Shown here: positions 35,807 through 46,672 of the stretch, in pieces | Layout of the letters: each line of letters opens with the position of its first letter | Numbering within the stretch: the first letter of the stretch is position 1 | DNA from: Grammothele lineata | Taxonomy: Eukaryota > Basidiomycota > Agaricomycetes > Polyporales > Polyporaceae | Assembly: GCA_002150815.3 (NCBI GenBank) | Contig: NDFF03000050.1 | Location: 186,001 to 250,000 of the forward strand | DNA length: 64,000 bases | Direction of reading: 5' to 3' | Translations under genes and position numbers: made by a program | The notes under the pieces: model-generated | The model's database searches: none | What the model saw: only the letters and a program-made list of their open reading frames with translations | Told to the model about the DNA's origin: nothing

Positions 35807-37556
35807 CTACGCGAACTGAGATTCGAGGGTAGTTCGAGCTGATACGAAGAAGCGCTTGACATCCACGTCAGAATGCGAACGAACAACCCGAAACATATCC
35901 CACTCCCGCGGAACATGATCTGCAATCAAGAAATGAAGACGCTCAAGCGTCGGACTAAGAGCCTGAGCGAAAACGCGAGCAGTGTCCATCACAAATGCAC
36001 TGCAGTCATACCAATCATCTACTATGAATGTTTCTCCCTTGTCGATCGGTGGATCGGACCATTCGAGGGACATTCGTAGCGTGCGGATGTTACGAAGAGG
36101 AGACAGCGCTTTCGCTACAGGTATCTACATGATGGTAAATGAGTGGTCGGTGTTTGAAACGCTATATCGACGCACCAAGGTATCGCTGCAAGATCTATTT
36201 CCCTGATAGGTATGAAGCTCCAGGGATACGAGAGAGGAAAACGCCTGAGCAACCTTGTCCAATAACTCGAGTTCGTATGAATCCGCGGTGTATTCGAGGT
36301 CCAAATGAGTCAGAGAGGGTGTACGGACCCGTTGCATGATAGACAACATCTCCGCCGACGATAAGAGGGGAGTATGCCAGTTGAGCCGGGCGGCGAAGTA
36401 CACGGAGAATCTATTGCTATGTTCTCGCTCCAGGCTCCAACGTCGAGGCCAGCAGCGAAGCGCCAACGCACGCAACTTCTGCGGTAGATGCTCCCAGAGA
36501 AGATCATTGGGCGTCGGTTGTGTGACCGTCAGCCGCTGGAGGTTTGGCCACGGAAACGTCTTTATGGATACTTGTGGAGAATCAGGCCAAATAGCTTGTG
36601 GCGGGACACCGATCTGGTTGGCAAAGAAAAGATGGAGAGACTGAAGTTGCGGAAGATTGGCGAGGATTGATATGTACGGAAGGAAGGGTTTCAACACCGT
36701 TCGCCGCTCGCCAAAAAGTGTGAGTTCGCGCAGGCGAGGCCACGTCTGTGCGTACAATCTCCGCAGAGGTGCATTTTCAACGGGTAACACGAGAGTCTCT
36801 AAAGAGCGACGGAACTCTGGCATAATGAGGTCGAGGAACGTCGCTTCAGTGAAGAATTGCCGCGGCGGCGGCCGATAGGCCCGGTCCAGGTGCGTGAACG
36901 AGACCAGTTTGGTGAGTGGAAGTGTTGCTGGCTTTTCCGGAGTAACGTCGGCGGGATGATAAAGACAGCCGCGGATAGTGAGGTGTCGAACGCGGGTGTT
37001 GGACAAGATCGCGTAGATTACGGACAAGGGGACAGCTCTGTTAGCTGGAGTACCGGAAGGTGCAGGTCGACATTCGTCGATCACCACAGATACAAGAGAG
37101 GGGAGTAATGATAAGACATCCCGAAGAACCGCGCCCGCGCAGGACTCGCATGCAGCCGCTTCTCTGACGTCAAGGTCGGGCGGCGTACAGTGTGAGAAGC
37201 GCCAGAAGTTGTCGGCGATGGGCATGGGGCGGAATCGGTCAAAAGGACCTTGCAGGTGTAAAACACTACAATGCAGTTTCAGCTGAATGATTTGCGAAGG
37301 GTCAATTCTGCGTGAATGCAACTTACACAACATAGGTCCATAGAGACTCAGGTAGAACATGCGAAATTCCAAGCGATAATGTCTTCGACTTCACAAAGCA
37401 CGCTCGGAAAAGAGTGGGCATGCATAGTGATCTCATCCATTTGCAAGTAAGTGAAAGAGGCCGTAAATGACCTCCGGGGTAAAGGTCTTCGAAAAGTTGG
37501 AAGAGGATGTCGTCGTCGAGACGACGAAGAATGTCATAGTTGGACAGTCCATGCAT
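35807..37556 (-). CDS. F-box/LRR-like protein, paralogue 5
   Basis: The ATG at 37556 opens MHGLSNYDILRRLDDDILFQ. The F-box core continues LRPLSLTCKWMRSLCMPTLF and ends in the family landmark ESLWTY followed by an intron. The long second exon (to about 36.13 kb) carries degenerate LRRs with landmarks LVLPVENAPLRRLYAQTWPR and GVPPQAIWPDSP, and LPQKLRALALRCWPRRW. A last intron leads to NIRTLRMSLEWSDPPIDK and the C-terminal block VFAQALSPTLERLHFLI. It is a predicted SCF adaptor with unknown targets. It is closest in layout to paralogue 4 and lies in the opposite half of the duplicated region, beside the truncated dehalogenase exon. Confidence 0.74.
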
Positions 37557-37879
37557 ATTAGTCCTGATAATGAGAACATGTGTGAAAGAAAACCTGGTAA
37601 TTCATCCATCCCTTTGCTCACCTTTCCAGGAGGAACGGCGCCTGGGCAATGGTGTTGGAGGGTGATGGTGAGCTGGAAAGCGGCGACAAAACGCCGGCGT
37701 CGTATGACGCGCCATGACCACGTGGCATATGTACTGCCACCGAAGTAGTGCCATCACCCTCTCAAATCAAGTCCTGCATATCTTGCCTGTGACCATGGTT
37801 CTCTCGAATCGATGACATTCAGCTAAGTACACAAGGCTACTTGAGAGTGTCGCCACGCAGGACCACCGCGAAAATTATA
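37557..37879. other. Intergenic DNA, no gene supported
   Basis: 5' flank of F-box paralogue 5 up to the dehalogenase stub. No defined element is visible. Confidence 0.5.
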
Positions 37880-37984
37880 CTAATGCATCAAACTAACCGC
37901 GTACCAGTCCACCACTGCGCCGAACACGTCAAAAACATACGCTTCGACCGTGACCCCAGCCAGAGGATCATCTTGGAGCGACAT
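37880..37984 (-). pseudogene. Truncated first exon of the HAD dehalogenase
   Basis: From an ATG at 37984 it reads MSLQDDPLAGVTVEAYVFDV, then FGAVVDWY, matching the start of the intact dehalogenase at 25.07 kb (DPLVGVEAYLFDVFGTVVDW). Similarity stops after the DWY codons, and an unrelated tail reaches a stop 35 codons from the start. The DxFGT motif has become DVFGA. It sits downstream of live SSZ1 in the same relative place as the intact dehalogenase next to the dead SSZ1 copy. Confidence 0.82.
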
Positions 37985-38153
37985 TCTCCCTTGTCCTCGG
38001 ACGCAAAGACAAACGAAGGTGGTAGAGAATCACGCAGACGGACCGCGATGCGTCATTGCTCGCGGAAGCCCGACGGGGGGGATCCCGCGCGAGCCGGGGA
38101 CAGAAATGGTACACCAGGAATATACCTACAGAGAGCGTACAGAGCGAGCTCGA

Positions 38154-40383
38154 TCACGCAGCAGCGACAGTAACGACAGTCTTGTCGCCTTTACCCGCCG
38201 CGCCGACCTCGCACGCGCTGACCTCCAGCCCACCATCCTCGCCCACAATCGCCGTCACCTCCAGCCGCGTAGTCCATCGTCCGCTCTTCTGCGCCGCCAG
38301 CTTCGCGGGGAAGCATACCGACGCAAGCAGCGCCTCCTTCTCAACCGTCTTCTCTCTCACCTCCTCTTCCTCCTCTTCCTCTTCTTCTTCCGCATCCTCC
38401 TCGTCCTCAAGTTTGGGTAGCTTCACCTTCTCGACCTTGATGCCCTCCTTCGCCTCCCACACCTCAAATCCGACCTTCTTCTCTCCCTCGCCCTCACCAA
38501 GGTCGACGTCGAACGCGACGATTCGGCGTGCTGGGACCGGCGTCTCTTTCAGCACCGCGGGGATCCACTGTCCGCCGAGCGCACTCTCCGCGCCCTCCTC
38601 AGGGAAGAGCAGCCCGATCGTGCGCGCCGTCGCCTTCGCGTTCGTGTACTGGTGCCCGTGCGTGAACGATGCCTTCACCTCGCGCTCCTCGTCGGTGCCC
38701 TCCGCGAGCTGGGCAAGAATACGTGCCTGGAGTGCACATCCACGCGCAAGGATCGTCGTCGGGTCGCCGACGCCACCGCCAACAACAGTGCCTTGCGTGA
38801 AGGGCGTGACGACCGTCTCGGCGAGTCCCGCACCCATGAGCGCGTCGTCGAGCCCAGGGAGACTCGCGGAGCCGCCGACGTAGACCACCTCGTCGATGTC
38901 GAGGATGTCGAGGCCCGCAGCGGCGACGAGCTCGCGCACCTTAGACGCGACGCGGTCGTACACGGTGCGGACTTCCATGTCGAAGCGGAGGCGGGTGATC
39001 GTACCGGTGAAGTCGAGGCCGTCCTTCAGGGACTCGACGGAGCACGTCGCGGCACCGGGGGAGGCGGAGATGGTGCGCTTCGTGTGCTCAAGCGCGAGGC
39101 GGAGCTTCGCCTCCGCGCGCTTGTCCTGGGCGTCGGACGCGGGGCAGACCGTGAGGGGCGCCTTGGTCTTTTTGGTGAACTCCTTCGCGAAGTGCTTGAT
39201 GAGCTTGTCGTCGATAGCGTCTCCGCCAACGGTGTCATCGACGAGCGTCGCGAGCGAGTATGCGAGGCCCTGGCGGACGGAGAGGAGGGAGAGGGAGAGG
39301 GCTGACGCGCCAAGATCAACGACGAGCTGCGTGCGGTCCGCGCTGAGGCCCTCGGGCGTAGGCCCGCTCGTGGTAGTCACAACAGCGGCACCGGACTCCT
39401 CGAGGAGCTGGAGGACGGCAATGCCGGCGTCGTTGGCCGCCTTCTCAAGAGCGTCTTTTTGGGCCTGATCGAACCAGCCGGGGACGGTGATCACTGCACC
39501 TTGGACCTTCTTTCCGAGGAAGTCCTCCGCGGACTTGATCAGCGACGTGAGGAAAATAGTCGTGACTTCGGAGACGGTCAAGACTCTGTCGACCGAGATT
39601 GGCTCCGAACGGGGAGTGGCAGCGTGTGAGGCGGCAGGCGTGTTGGTGGCGGTGGTGGGGAGAGGCGAAGGCGCAGCCTGGAGGACCTTCACCTTGTATG
39701 CCGGCTCATCAGGGATTTCGGGATGTTGAATGACCGGCGCAGAAACGGAGAGCGTGCTAGCAGGGACTTCAGAGAACCTGACGAGAACAGCAGTTAGATC
39801 GATGATTGTTATGAGAAGAGGAAGGTTTGCGATGATGGTAAACTGGATATTCATATCTTGCACGGATCCAGGACAAGGGAGCCGCGAGACAGTGAAGGGG
39901 CGGGGGCTGTTTGAACGCGAAAGAAGCGAAAGAGGTACTCACTTCTTGCCAAGGATGTTCCGGAAACCCGTGATCGTGTTCTGGGAGTTCTTCACGAGCT
40001 GGTGTTTTGCTTGGTTTCCAATGTACTGCAATTACAGGATGTTAGAAACAACGTAGTGTATTGTCGATGAGGACCGCATACAGCGATACGAGCACGGGCA
40101 AAGGAAGATATGAGAACAGACAGACAATGAACTCACCATCTCCTCGCCGTGGAACGAGACAGCACATGCAATCTGACGCTCTCCATCCTCGTTCGCGATG
40201 CAGTCTGCAGTCCCTTCCTGGTGATACATTGAGTTTCAGACGTTGTGGCTCGAGAAGTCAGGGACGCACCTTCGTGAGGACCGCGATGGATGCGTACGAG
40301 TTGCCGAAGTTGATACCGACGACAGTGGGGATGGCAGAGACCTCGATGGGGGCCTCTGCAGTGCCGTTAGGCTGAGTGGCCAT
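38154..40383 (-). CDS. ssz1: Ssz1-type atypical Hsp70 of the ribosome-associated complex
   Basis: Four exons (40383-40270, 40217-40137, 40025-39943, 39777-38154) give 633 aa. The start reads MATQPNGTAEAPIEVSAIPT, then the Hsp70 phosphate loop VVGINFGNSYASIAVL. Exon 2 has DCIANEDGERQIACAVSF, and the motif GNQAKHQLVKNSQNTITGFR follows; this matches the Ssz1 pattern (IANPDGER, NPKNTI.NFR) rather than canonical Hsp70. Further motifs are GAVITVPGWFDQAQKDAL, VVDLGASALSLSLLS and EVVYVGGSASLPGLDDAL. Ssz1 pairs with zuotin to form RAC, which recruits Ssb to nascent chains at the ribosome exit. It is longer than yeast Ssz1 because of a Pro/Ala/Thr insert after KVKVLQ and an acidic run (LEDEEDAEEEEEEEEEEVRE) near the C-terminus. 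It is divergent from UBP14, 408 bp away. Confidence 0.92.
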
Positions 40384-40791
40384 TTTGAATGATTTGGGAG
40401 AGAAAGAAGATCTAGCGGCTCTATGGGGACGGAGTGAACGGATGCTTGCAGCCGCGCGACGGACTCGAGCTCAAAATTTGGGCGGACAGCAGTCGATTAG
40501 ATTAGCGCCCGACACACTATTATCAGCGCGTCGTAATGGGCGCCTGCTGGAGAGCATTCCTCCACCATCGCTCTTCCTGAATCTATCATCGTCCCAGCAT
40601 CTAGCGCAAAGAATCGCATCCATTATCAGTGCAAGTTTGTTTTGCGAGCGAAGGAGCTGCACGGAACACATACTCTAAGGAATCTACGATTTTGAGGTGC
40701 GATCTCCCGCGTCGTCTGCCGGTGTATGCGGACAGAGAACCGCATCACTGACAGAACGCGTCCTTCAGTCAATCGAAAAGCATAGGCCAGC
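40384..40791. promoter_or_regulatory. Divergent intergenic promoter of ssz1 and ubp14
   Basis: 408 bp separate the two start codons, which point away from each other, so both promoters must lie here or overlap the 5' ends. A short pyrimidine-rich run precedes the ssz1 ATG on the minus strand (CTTCTTTCTCTCCC). No TATA box is obvious. Co-regulation is an inference from the spacing. Confidence 0.6.
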
Positions 40792-43700
40792 ATGTCTTGT
40801 GGTCATATCGGCGACATCGCACGCCTACAGCCTCCTAAGCTTTCGCAATCTGTCCATCGTGAGGAGTGCACGCAGTGCTTCGACAACCAAGTGCGCCTCT
40901 CCTGCTCGGTGGCGCGAGTCTTGTCTGATCTCCTGCTCAGGACGGGCCACTTGGGATTGATGTCTGCTTGACATGCTTCAACGGCGGGTGCTTGGACAAG
41001 GACAGGCACCACGCGCGTTCCCATGTAGCAAAGACTGGACACGGATTCACGCTGAACGTCAAGCGGAAGCTGAAGCCTTCTGCAAACCGGGTACGTCCCT
41101 CTCTCTTGTCGCGCGGCACCATGTTGAGTTCCCACATGTATCAAGGCGGAAGACGAAGAACCCCCCGCAAAAATGAAGAAGCTCGCGATTGTCGAAGAGC
41201 GCGAAGAAGACAGGTATGAGCACAAGACCGTTCTCAAGTGCTGGAAGTGCGATCCCCAGAACGGACTCGAACTACCCGACGCGTCAGTCGACCCACACGT
41301 ACAATCCCTCGTCACCGGCACCATGCAGTCCTTGTCATCTGCTCGCCAGTCGGAGGTAAAGGCATGGGAGGAGGAGATCGCCGCGTGCGAGCATACCCTC
41401 ATGCTCGAGCAACTCGCGACCGGTCCCATCGCCGCCTCAGGTACGTCTTCTGATATGACTGTCGGACCATCAAACACATTTTCGCTGTAGGGCTCGCGCA
41501 TTGCAATAAGTGTGACTTGAAGGAGAACCTTTGGCTATGCCTTACATGTGGAGCTCTCGGCTGCGGTCGTCAGCAGTACGGCGGATTCGGCGGCAACGGG
41601 CACGGTTTGAAGCATTTCGAAGAGACTCAGCACCCTGTCAGCGTCAAGCTCGGGACTATTACACCCGAGGGCAACGCCGGTGCGTGCCCCGAGAGATATG
41701 GATGTCACGCACTTGACCTAACATTTGTAACAGACATCTACTGTTATGTCTGCAACGATGCTAAGCTGGATCCCGATCTGGCTCGTCACCTGGCGACGTT
41801 TGGTATCAACGTCCAAACCCAGACAAAGACCGAGAAGTCGATGACCGAGCTCGTATGTTCATACTTCCTCTTACCGGGCGGCTAGCTCATTTTCCCGCCT
41901 GTAGCAAATCGAGCAGAACTTGAAGTTCGACTTCTCTCTGACTGGAGAGGACGGGAAGGCTTTGGAACCTGTATTTGGGCCGGGTCTGACCGGCCTGTCG
42001 AACCTTGGAAATAGGTTTGCATCCCGTCACCCTCCGCGTGTTGAGTATTGACGAATCCCCCCAGCTGTTACATGGCGTCCGTTATCCAAACGTTGTTCTC
42101 TCTCCCCTCATTCCAGCAGCGATACCTCCCTACCGCGACTACGCACTGGGAAGTCTGCCAAGAGTCTCTCCCCGCCAACTGCGTCGACTGCCAGATGCAC
42201 AAGCTCGCCGACGGGCTCCTCTCCGGGCGGTACTCCCACCCGCGCCCACACACCTCCTCCTCCCCCACTGCGCCCAAAGAGACGAACCCGCTCGCGCACG
42301 ACTCGCCCGTGCCCGTGTTCCAAGAGGGCGTGCGCCCTGCGGGCTTCAAGGCGCTCGTGGGCAAGGGCCACGAAGAGTTCGCGACGATGCGCCAGCAGGA
42401 CGCGGAGGAGTTCTTCACGCACCTCGTCTCGACCCTCCGGCGGCACGCGAAGCGGCTCGGGCTCGACACGGCGCGCGAGCCGACGGAGGTGTTCGCGTTT
42501 GGGACGGAGCAGAGGTTGGAGTGCGGGGAGTGTAAGCGTGTCAGGTACCGCGTTGATGGGGCGGACACGATGAGCGTACCAGTTCCGGCGAGGGAGAAGG
42601 GGAAGGACGAGGAGGGGAAGACCGTATACGAGGAGGTGCAGTTAAAGGAATGTCTGGACATTGTGGCGGGTACAGAAGCACTCGAGTACCAGTGCCCGGC
42701 GTGCCAAAAGAAGGTCATCGCGACGAAGTGAGTGGCTATCCGCGTGTGTGGAGACAGTATGACTGACGAGTATCGGTATAGGCGCACGCGGTTCGCTACA
42801 TTCCCCCAGGTCTTGGTCGTGCACGCCAAAAAGTTCCAGCTCGTGAACTGGGTGCCGTCAAAACTCGGTGAGTGACATTCAGCGTTTTCTCGTCTAAGGC
42901 TCAACGGCGCTTTCTACCTAGATATCCCGGTAATCCTTCCCGAGGATGACCTACTTCAGCTGGACGAGTACGTCGGCCGAGGGCTTCAACCCGGGGAGAC
43001 GGAGCTTCCGAATGATGAAGCCGGTCCGTTTCCAGATTTCCATAATACTCTCGCAAAGGCTGATGTCCTATTACCAGCCGCGCCCGCATTACCCAGCTTC
43101 AACGAGACAGCGATGGCTCAGCTAGAGGCAATGGGCTTCCCCACGATTCGCTGCCAGAAAGCGCTGCTCGCAACGGGAAACCAAGATCCGGAGGCCGCGA
43201 TGGAGTGGCTGTTCGCGCACATGGAAGACCCAGGTACGGGCGTGCTTCCATTGCGCTAATGTGATCCGCTCATACGGATAATCAGATATCGACGCGCCGA
43301 TCCAAGTACAGGGAGCCGGCGGAAGTGGGAACGGCGGCCCCGAGCCGTCGGCCGAGCAAGTCAGTATGCTTGCGGACATGGGCTTCACGCCTGCGCAAGC
43401 ACGTAAAGCTCTACGTGAGACGGTATGCTTTTCCTTCGACATGGCGCGACATTGCCTCTTATCTGGACACGTCCCAGGGCGGCAATGCGGAACGCGGGGT
43501 CGAGTGGCTCTTCTCGCACCCCGACGACAACGGCGAAGATGCACCTGCGAGCGCCGCAGCGGAGGCGAAGCAGACCCCAGCCGTGGGCGGCACGGCGGAC
43601 CTGCCGGCGCGGTTCCGGCTGAAGGCGTTCGTATCGCACAAAGGACCGTCGGTCCACTCCGGCCACTACGTCGCGCACATCCGGACGGAGGCGGCGGGCT

Positions 43701-43798
43701 GGGTGCTGTTCAACGACGAGAAGGTCGTGAAGGCGGACGCGGAGAGCGTGCGCGAGCTGAAGAAGCTCGCGTATCTGTATGTCTTTGAGCGGGCGTGA
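40792..43798 (+). CDS. ubp14: Ubiquitin carboxyl-terminal hydrolase, Ubp14/USP5 (isopeptidase T) type
   Basis: Deubiquitinase that disassembles unanchored polyubiquitin chains. Eleven exons (40792-40890, 40941-41090, 41146-41440, 41491-41679, 41734-41852, 41905-42014, 42065-42727, 42782-42867, 42922-43233, 43286-43422, 43478-43798) give 826 aa, the usual size. Domain order: N-terminal zinc-finger-like region (CTQCFDNQ ... VCLTCFNGGCL); ZnF-UBP (CNKCDLKENLWLCLTCGALG, then GGNGHGLKHFEET); Cys box GLSNLGNSCYMASVIQTLFS with the nucleophile in SCY, split by an intron; UBA1 (AMAQLEAMGFPTIRCQKALL); UBA2 (QVSMLADMGFTPAQARKALR), interrupted by an intron; His box HKGPSVHSGHYVAHI. The end is KKLAYLYVFERA. 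All hallmark residues are present. It is head-to-head with ssz1. Confidence 0.95.
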
Positions 43799-44207
43799 GG
43801 TCTCGGGACTTGGGCAGAGGGCGGAAAGAGGCGTGTACACTGTAGGATTGATCATAGGATTGCTTTGTCGATTGCAGGCGGATATCGCGCCCTGAATCGC
43901 GTCGAATCGATGTGCACGTTGCACGCTGCACCTCGCAGCGTGTACGATGTGGCCAAGGCGATATACAGTATAATTCATCGATGATACACGGACCGGCGGG
44001 CGGCCTAAAAGCGGATGCGGGGTGAGGAGACGCGCGACAAGCCTCAGCCCGGGCCCGGCGCGGAATTGGAACTCCGACAGCAGCTTTTTGCACGAGAGGC
44101 AGACGCTGATTTCCCGGCCTCGACCTCTCCCTCCATCTTTGTCGCCCGCCCTCTCTCTCCTCCCGCACAAACTCACCCTCTGTTTGCTCCCTGCGATTGC
44201 GCACGCC
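43799..44207 (+). promoter_or_regulatory. NAP1 upstream region with CT-rich block
   Basis: 409 bp between ubp14 and the NAP1 start. A pyrimidine-rich block at 44121-44168 (CTCTCCCTCCATC, then CCGCCCTCTCTCTCC) lies just before the ATG, a feature often seen in highly expressed fungal genes. The region also contains the ubp14 3' end. Confidence 0.5.
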
Positions 44208-45991
44208 ATGTCCTACAACATTCCCATCAACCAGGTCGATCCGACCGCGCCGACGCCGCAGAACACGCCCCTCACGCACGCCCCGATCGCCCAGGGCCTC
44301 TCGCGCCCGACGGTCCCAGATATCACGGAGGGCGACGAGGAGGCCGGTGAAGAGGCGGGCGAGTCTGCGGGCTCGATACAGCAGGCGATGCTCGGGCTTG
44401 TCCATGGCAAGCTCTCGGGGCTCGTCGGCAAGAGCTCTGGCTATGTCGAGAGCCTGCCTGTCGAGGTCAAGAAGAACGTCGAGGCGCTCAAGGGCGTGCA
44501 GGTGAAGCAGGTAGAGCTCCAGAATAAATACAAGCGTGAATGCTTGGAGCTCGAGAAGAAGGTGCGTAGGATACAGTGCGAGTGAACTGCAGAGGATTGG
44601 GGATCGTGGAGATCGTGGGGTGGATGCGGGGTAAGGGGCGAGTTTGATGGGATGATTCTCGAGAGCGATGTCTGCGTCTTTCTAGACGGTCTGGCTCTGG
44701 ATCGCAACCGTAGGGCGTGCAAGTTGTCCGGTTGTGTTTTATTCTCTTTGTCGAGGCGTACAGATACGCCCTTCGGAAAGGGGCACCTCCCACGTAGATC
44801 CTTTGTTCCTCCCCTCGCTGTGCCTTCTTCCCAAAGTCGTTAAAGTCGATGCTGACTGATCGCTTCTGCAGTATCTCGAATTGCAAAAGCCGCTGTATGA
44901 CCGTCGTCTGGCGATTATTACCGGTGCGGCACAACCAACGTCCGAGGAGATCGACGCGGGCGAGCAGCAGTCGATCAAGGACGATCCGGACTACTCGCCG
45001 CTACCCAAGGACGTCCAGCCATCAGCCGCGGGCATTCCCGAGTTCTGGTTGACCGCCCTCCGTACGCACGTCCACCTCAGCGAAATCATCACCGACCGCG
45101 ACGCGGAGGCCCTCAAGAGCCTCACCGACGTCCGGGTCGAGTATTTGCCGAGCACAGATCCCAAGCCTGGCTTCAAGCTGAAGTTCTACTTCAAGCCCAA
45201 CGACTTCTTCGAGAACGAGATGCTCGAGAAGACGTACCTCTACCAGGAAGAGGTTGGCTACAGCGGCGACTTCATGTACGATCACGCGATCGGGACGGAG
45301 ATCAAGTGGAAAGAGGAGAAGGACCTGACGAAGAAGTTCGAGGTGAAGCGTCAGCGCAACAAGAGTGAGTGGCCCGTGCCGTCCCTGGTCGCCGCGTATC
45401 ATTAGCGTTTTAGCCTTTGCTGATTGACTGATCGTGGGCCCTGCTTACACAGACACGAACCGTACCCGTCTCATCCGGAAAGCGCGCCCCATCGCGTCGT
45501 TCTTCAACTTCTTTGCGCCCCCAACGCCCCCGTCGGACGAGGCGATTGAGAGCGGCGAGCTTGAGGAGGAGGAGCTCGAGGAGCTTGAGGAGAAGCTCGA
45601 GATCGACTACCAACTGGGCGAGGACTTGAAGGAGAAGGTGCGCATATATCGCTGCCGATGCGGATACGGTGGCTGATGGGCGTATGGTGCAGATCATCCC
45701 CCGTGCGATCGACTATTTCACCGGCAAGGCGCTTGAGTACGAGGACTTCGATGACGACGACGACTTCGAGGATATCGACGACGACGATGAGGACGAGGAC
45801 GACTTCGAGGATGATGTATGTTTGTATCCAGTCCCTCTCCCGCTTTGCGGCCCCCCTTCTGATCACTCGTGTCGGCTGCACAGGATTCAGACGAGGACGA
45901 GGAGATCCCGGCGAGGAGACGCGGCCCGCCCAAGGGCCGTGGCGCGGGGGCGAATCAGAACACGAACCCTGAAGAGTGCAAGCAGCAGTGA
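44208..45991 (+). CDS. nap1: Nucleosome assembly protein 1 (NAP1)
   Basis: Histone H2A-H2B chaperone. Exons 44208-44561, 44872-45364, 45453-45637, 45693-45815 and 45884-45991 give 420 aa. The N-terminus MSYNIPINQVDPTAPTPQNT is followed by the long dimerisation helix region (VKKNVEALKGVQVKQVELQN, KYKRECLELEKK). The NAP fold has IPEFWLTALRTHVHLSEIIT, KLKFYFKPNDFFENEML and EIKWKEEKDLTKKF, then ASFFNFFAPP. The acidic tail (YEDFDDDDDFEDIDDDDEDE) is typical, and the protein ends NPEECKQQ, a CaaX-like box as in animal NAP1L1. The acidic tail is cut by an intron inside the acidic run. The first intron is unusually long (310 bp) for this window. The frame closes exactly across all five exons. Confidence 0.96.
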
Positions 45992-46672
45992 TCGCATAAC
46001 GTCGATCCGCTTCGCGCCCTACGCCCTTGCCACGACGCTCTCAGCCATCGCATCTATGACTTGCGGCATTGGAGGCCGGATCGCTGCATCATTCATACTT
46101 TTTTCATCTTCTTTTGACTTTCAATCCCCATCCCATCCCATCCCATCCTCCCTTCCCCCACGGTTCTGCTCCCCTTCGATATTGCCTCCATCATCAGTTT
46201 TCTCTACTCCAACAGTCTGCGTGTGGTTTCTTGCTGGCATATAAAGCAAAGTTGTAATCGTCGTCCCCGCTGCCATGTACTACAATTGTCGAACTATAGG
46301 TCATGCGCGTTCCGGTGCTTGAACTCCCTCACCTGCTCCCTGCGTGATCCCATGTTGTGCCTTGCGACGACGCGTGCTGCTTGTCTTGTCTCCACCCGAC
46401 GCCGTCGAGTCACGACGCGCCAGTGGCAAGAGGCCGCCGCTTTGCCAAAGATGGAAAAACTACGCGAAAAGGCCGAGGGCGAGAAGCGCCGGTGGCCCGT
46501 GGCACGGTGCACGAGTCGGCGCGTCGCGCTCTGTCACGCCCCTGCTAATCCGCTCTATCCTCTAACATCCTCTGTCCTCGAGTCCTTTGCCCCTTCTTCT
46601 CCCTCCCACCCGCCTGCCCTCCTCCCCCCGCCTCACGGCTCCGCCCGCTGCCCTACGGCGGCGGAACCACAA
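45992..46672. other. Intergenic DNA with TCCCA tract
   Basis: 681 bp between NAP1 and the next gene. It contains a C-rich (ATCCC)n run at about 46124-46150 and a pyrimidine-rich stretch at 46560-46640 just upstream of the next start, probably promoter sequence. The minus strand of the C-rich run fits a G-quadruplex pattern. Confidence 0.5.

Noticed and set aside
38652..39468. Long plus-strand frames opposite ssz1
   Set aside because: Antisense shadows of a GC-rich coding exon; the minus strand carries the clear Hsp70 motifs.
42068..42904. 278-codon minus-strand frame opposite ubp14
   Set aside because: Shadow of the USP catalytic exon, which is unambiguous on the plus strand.
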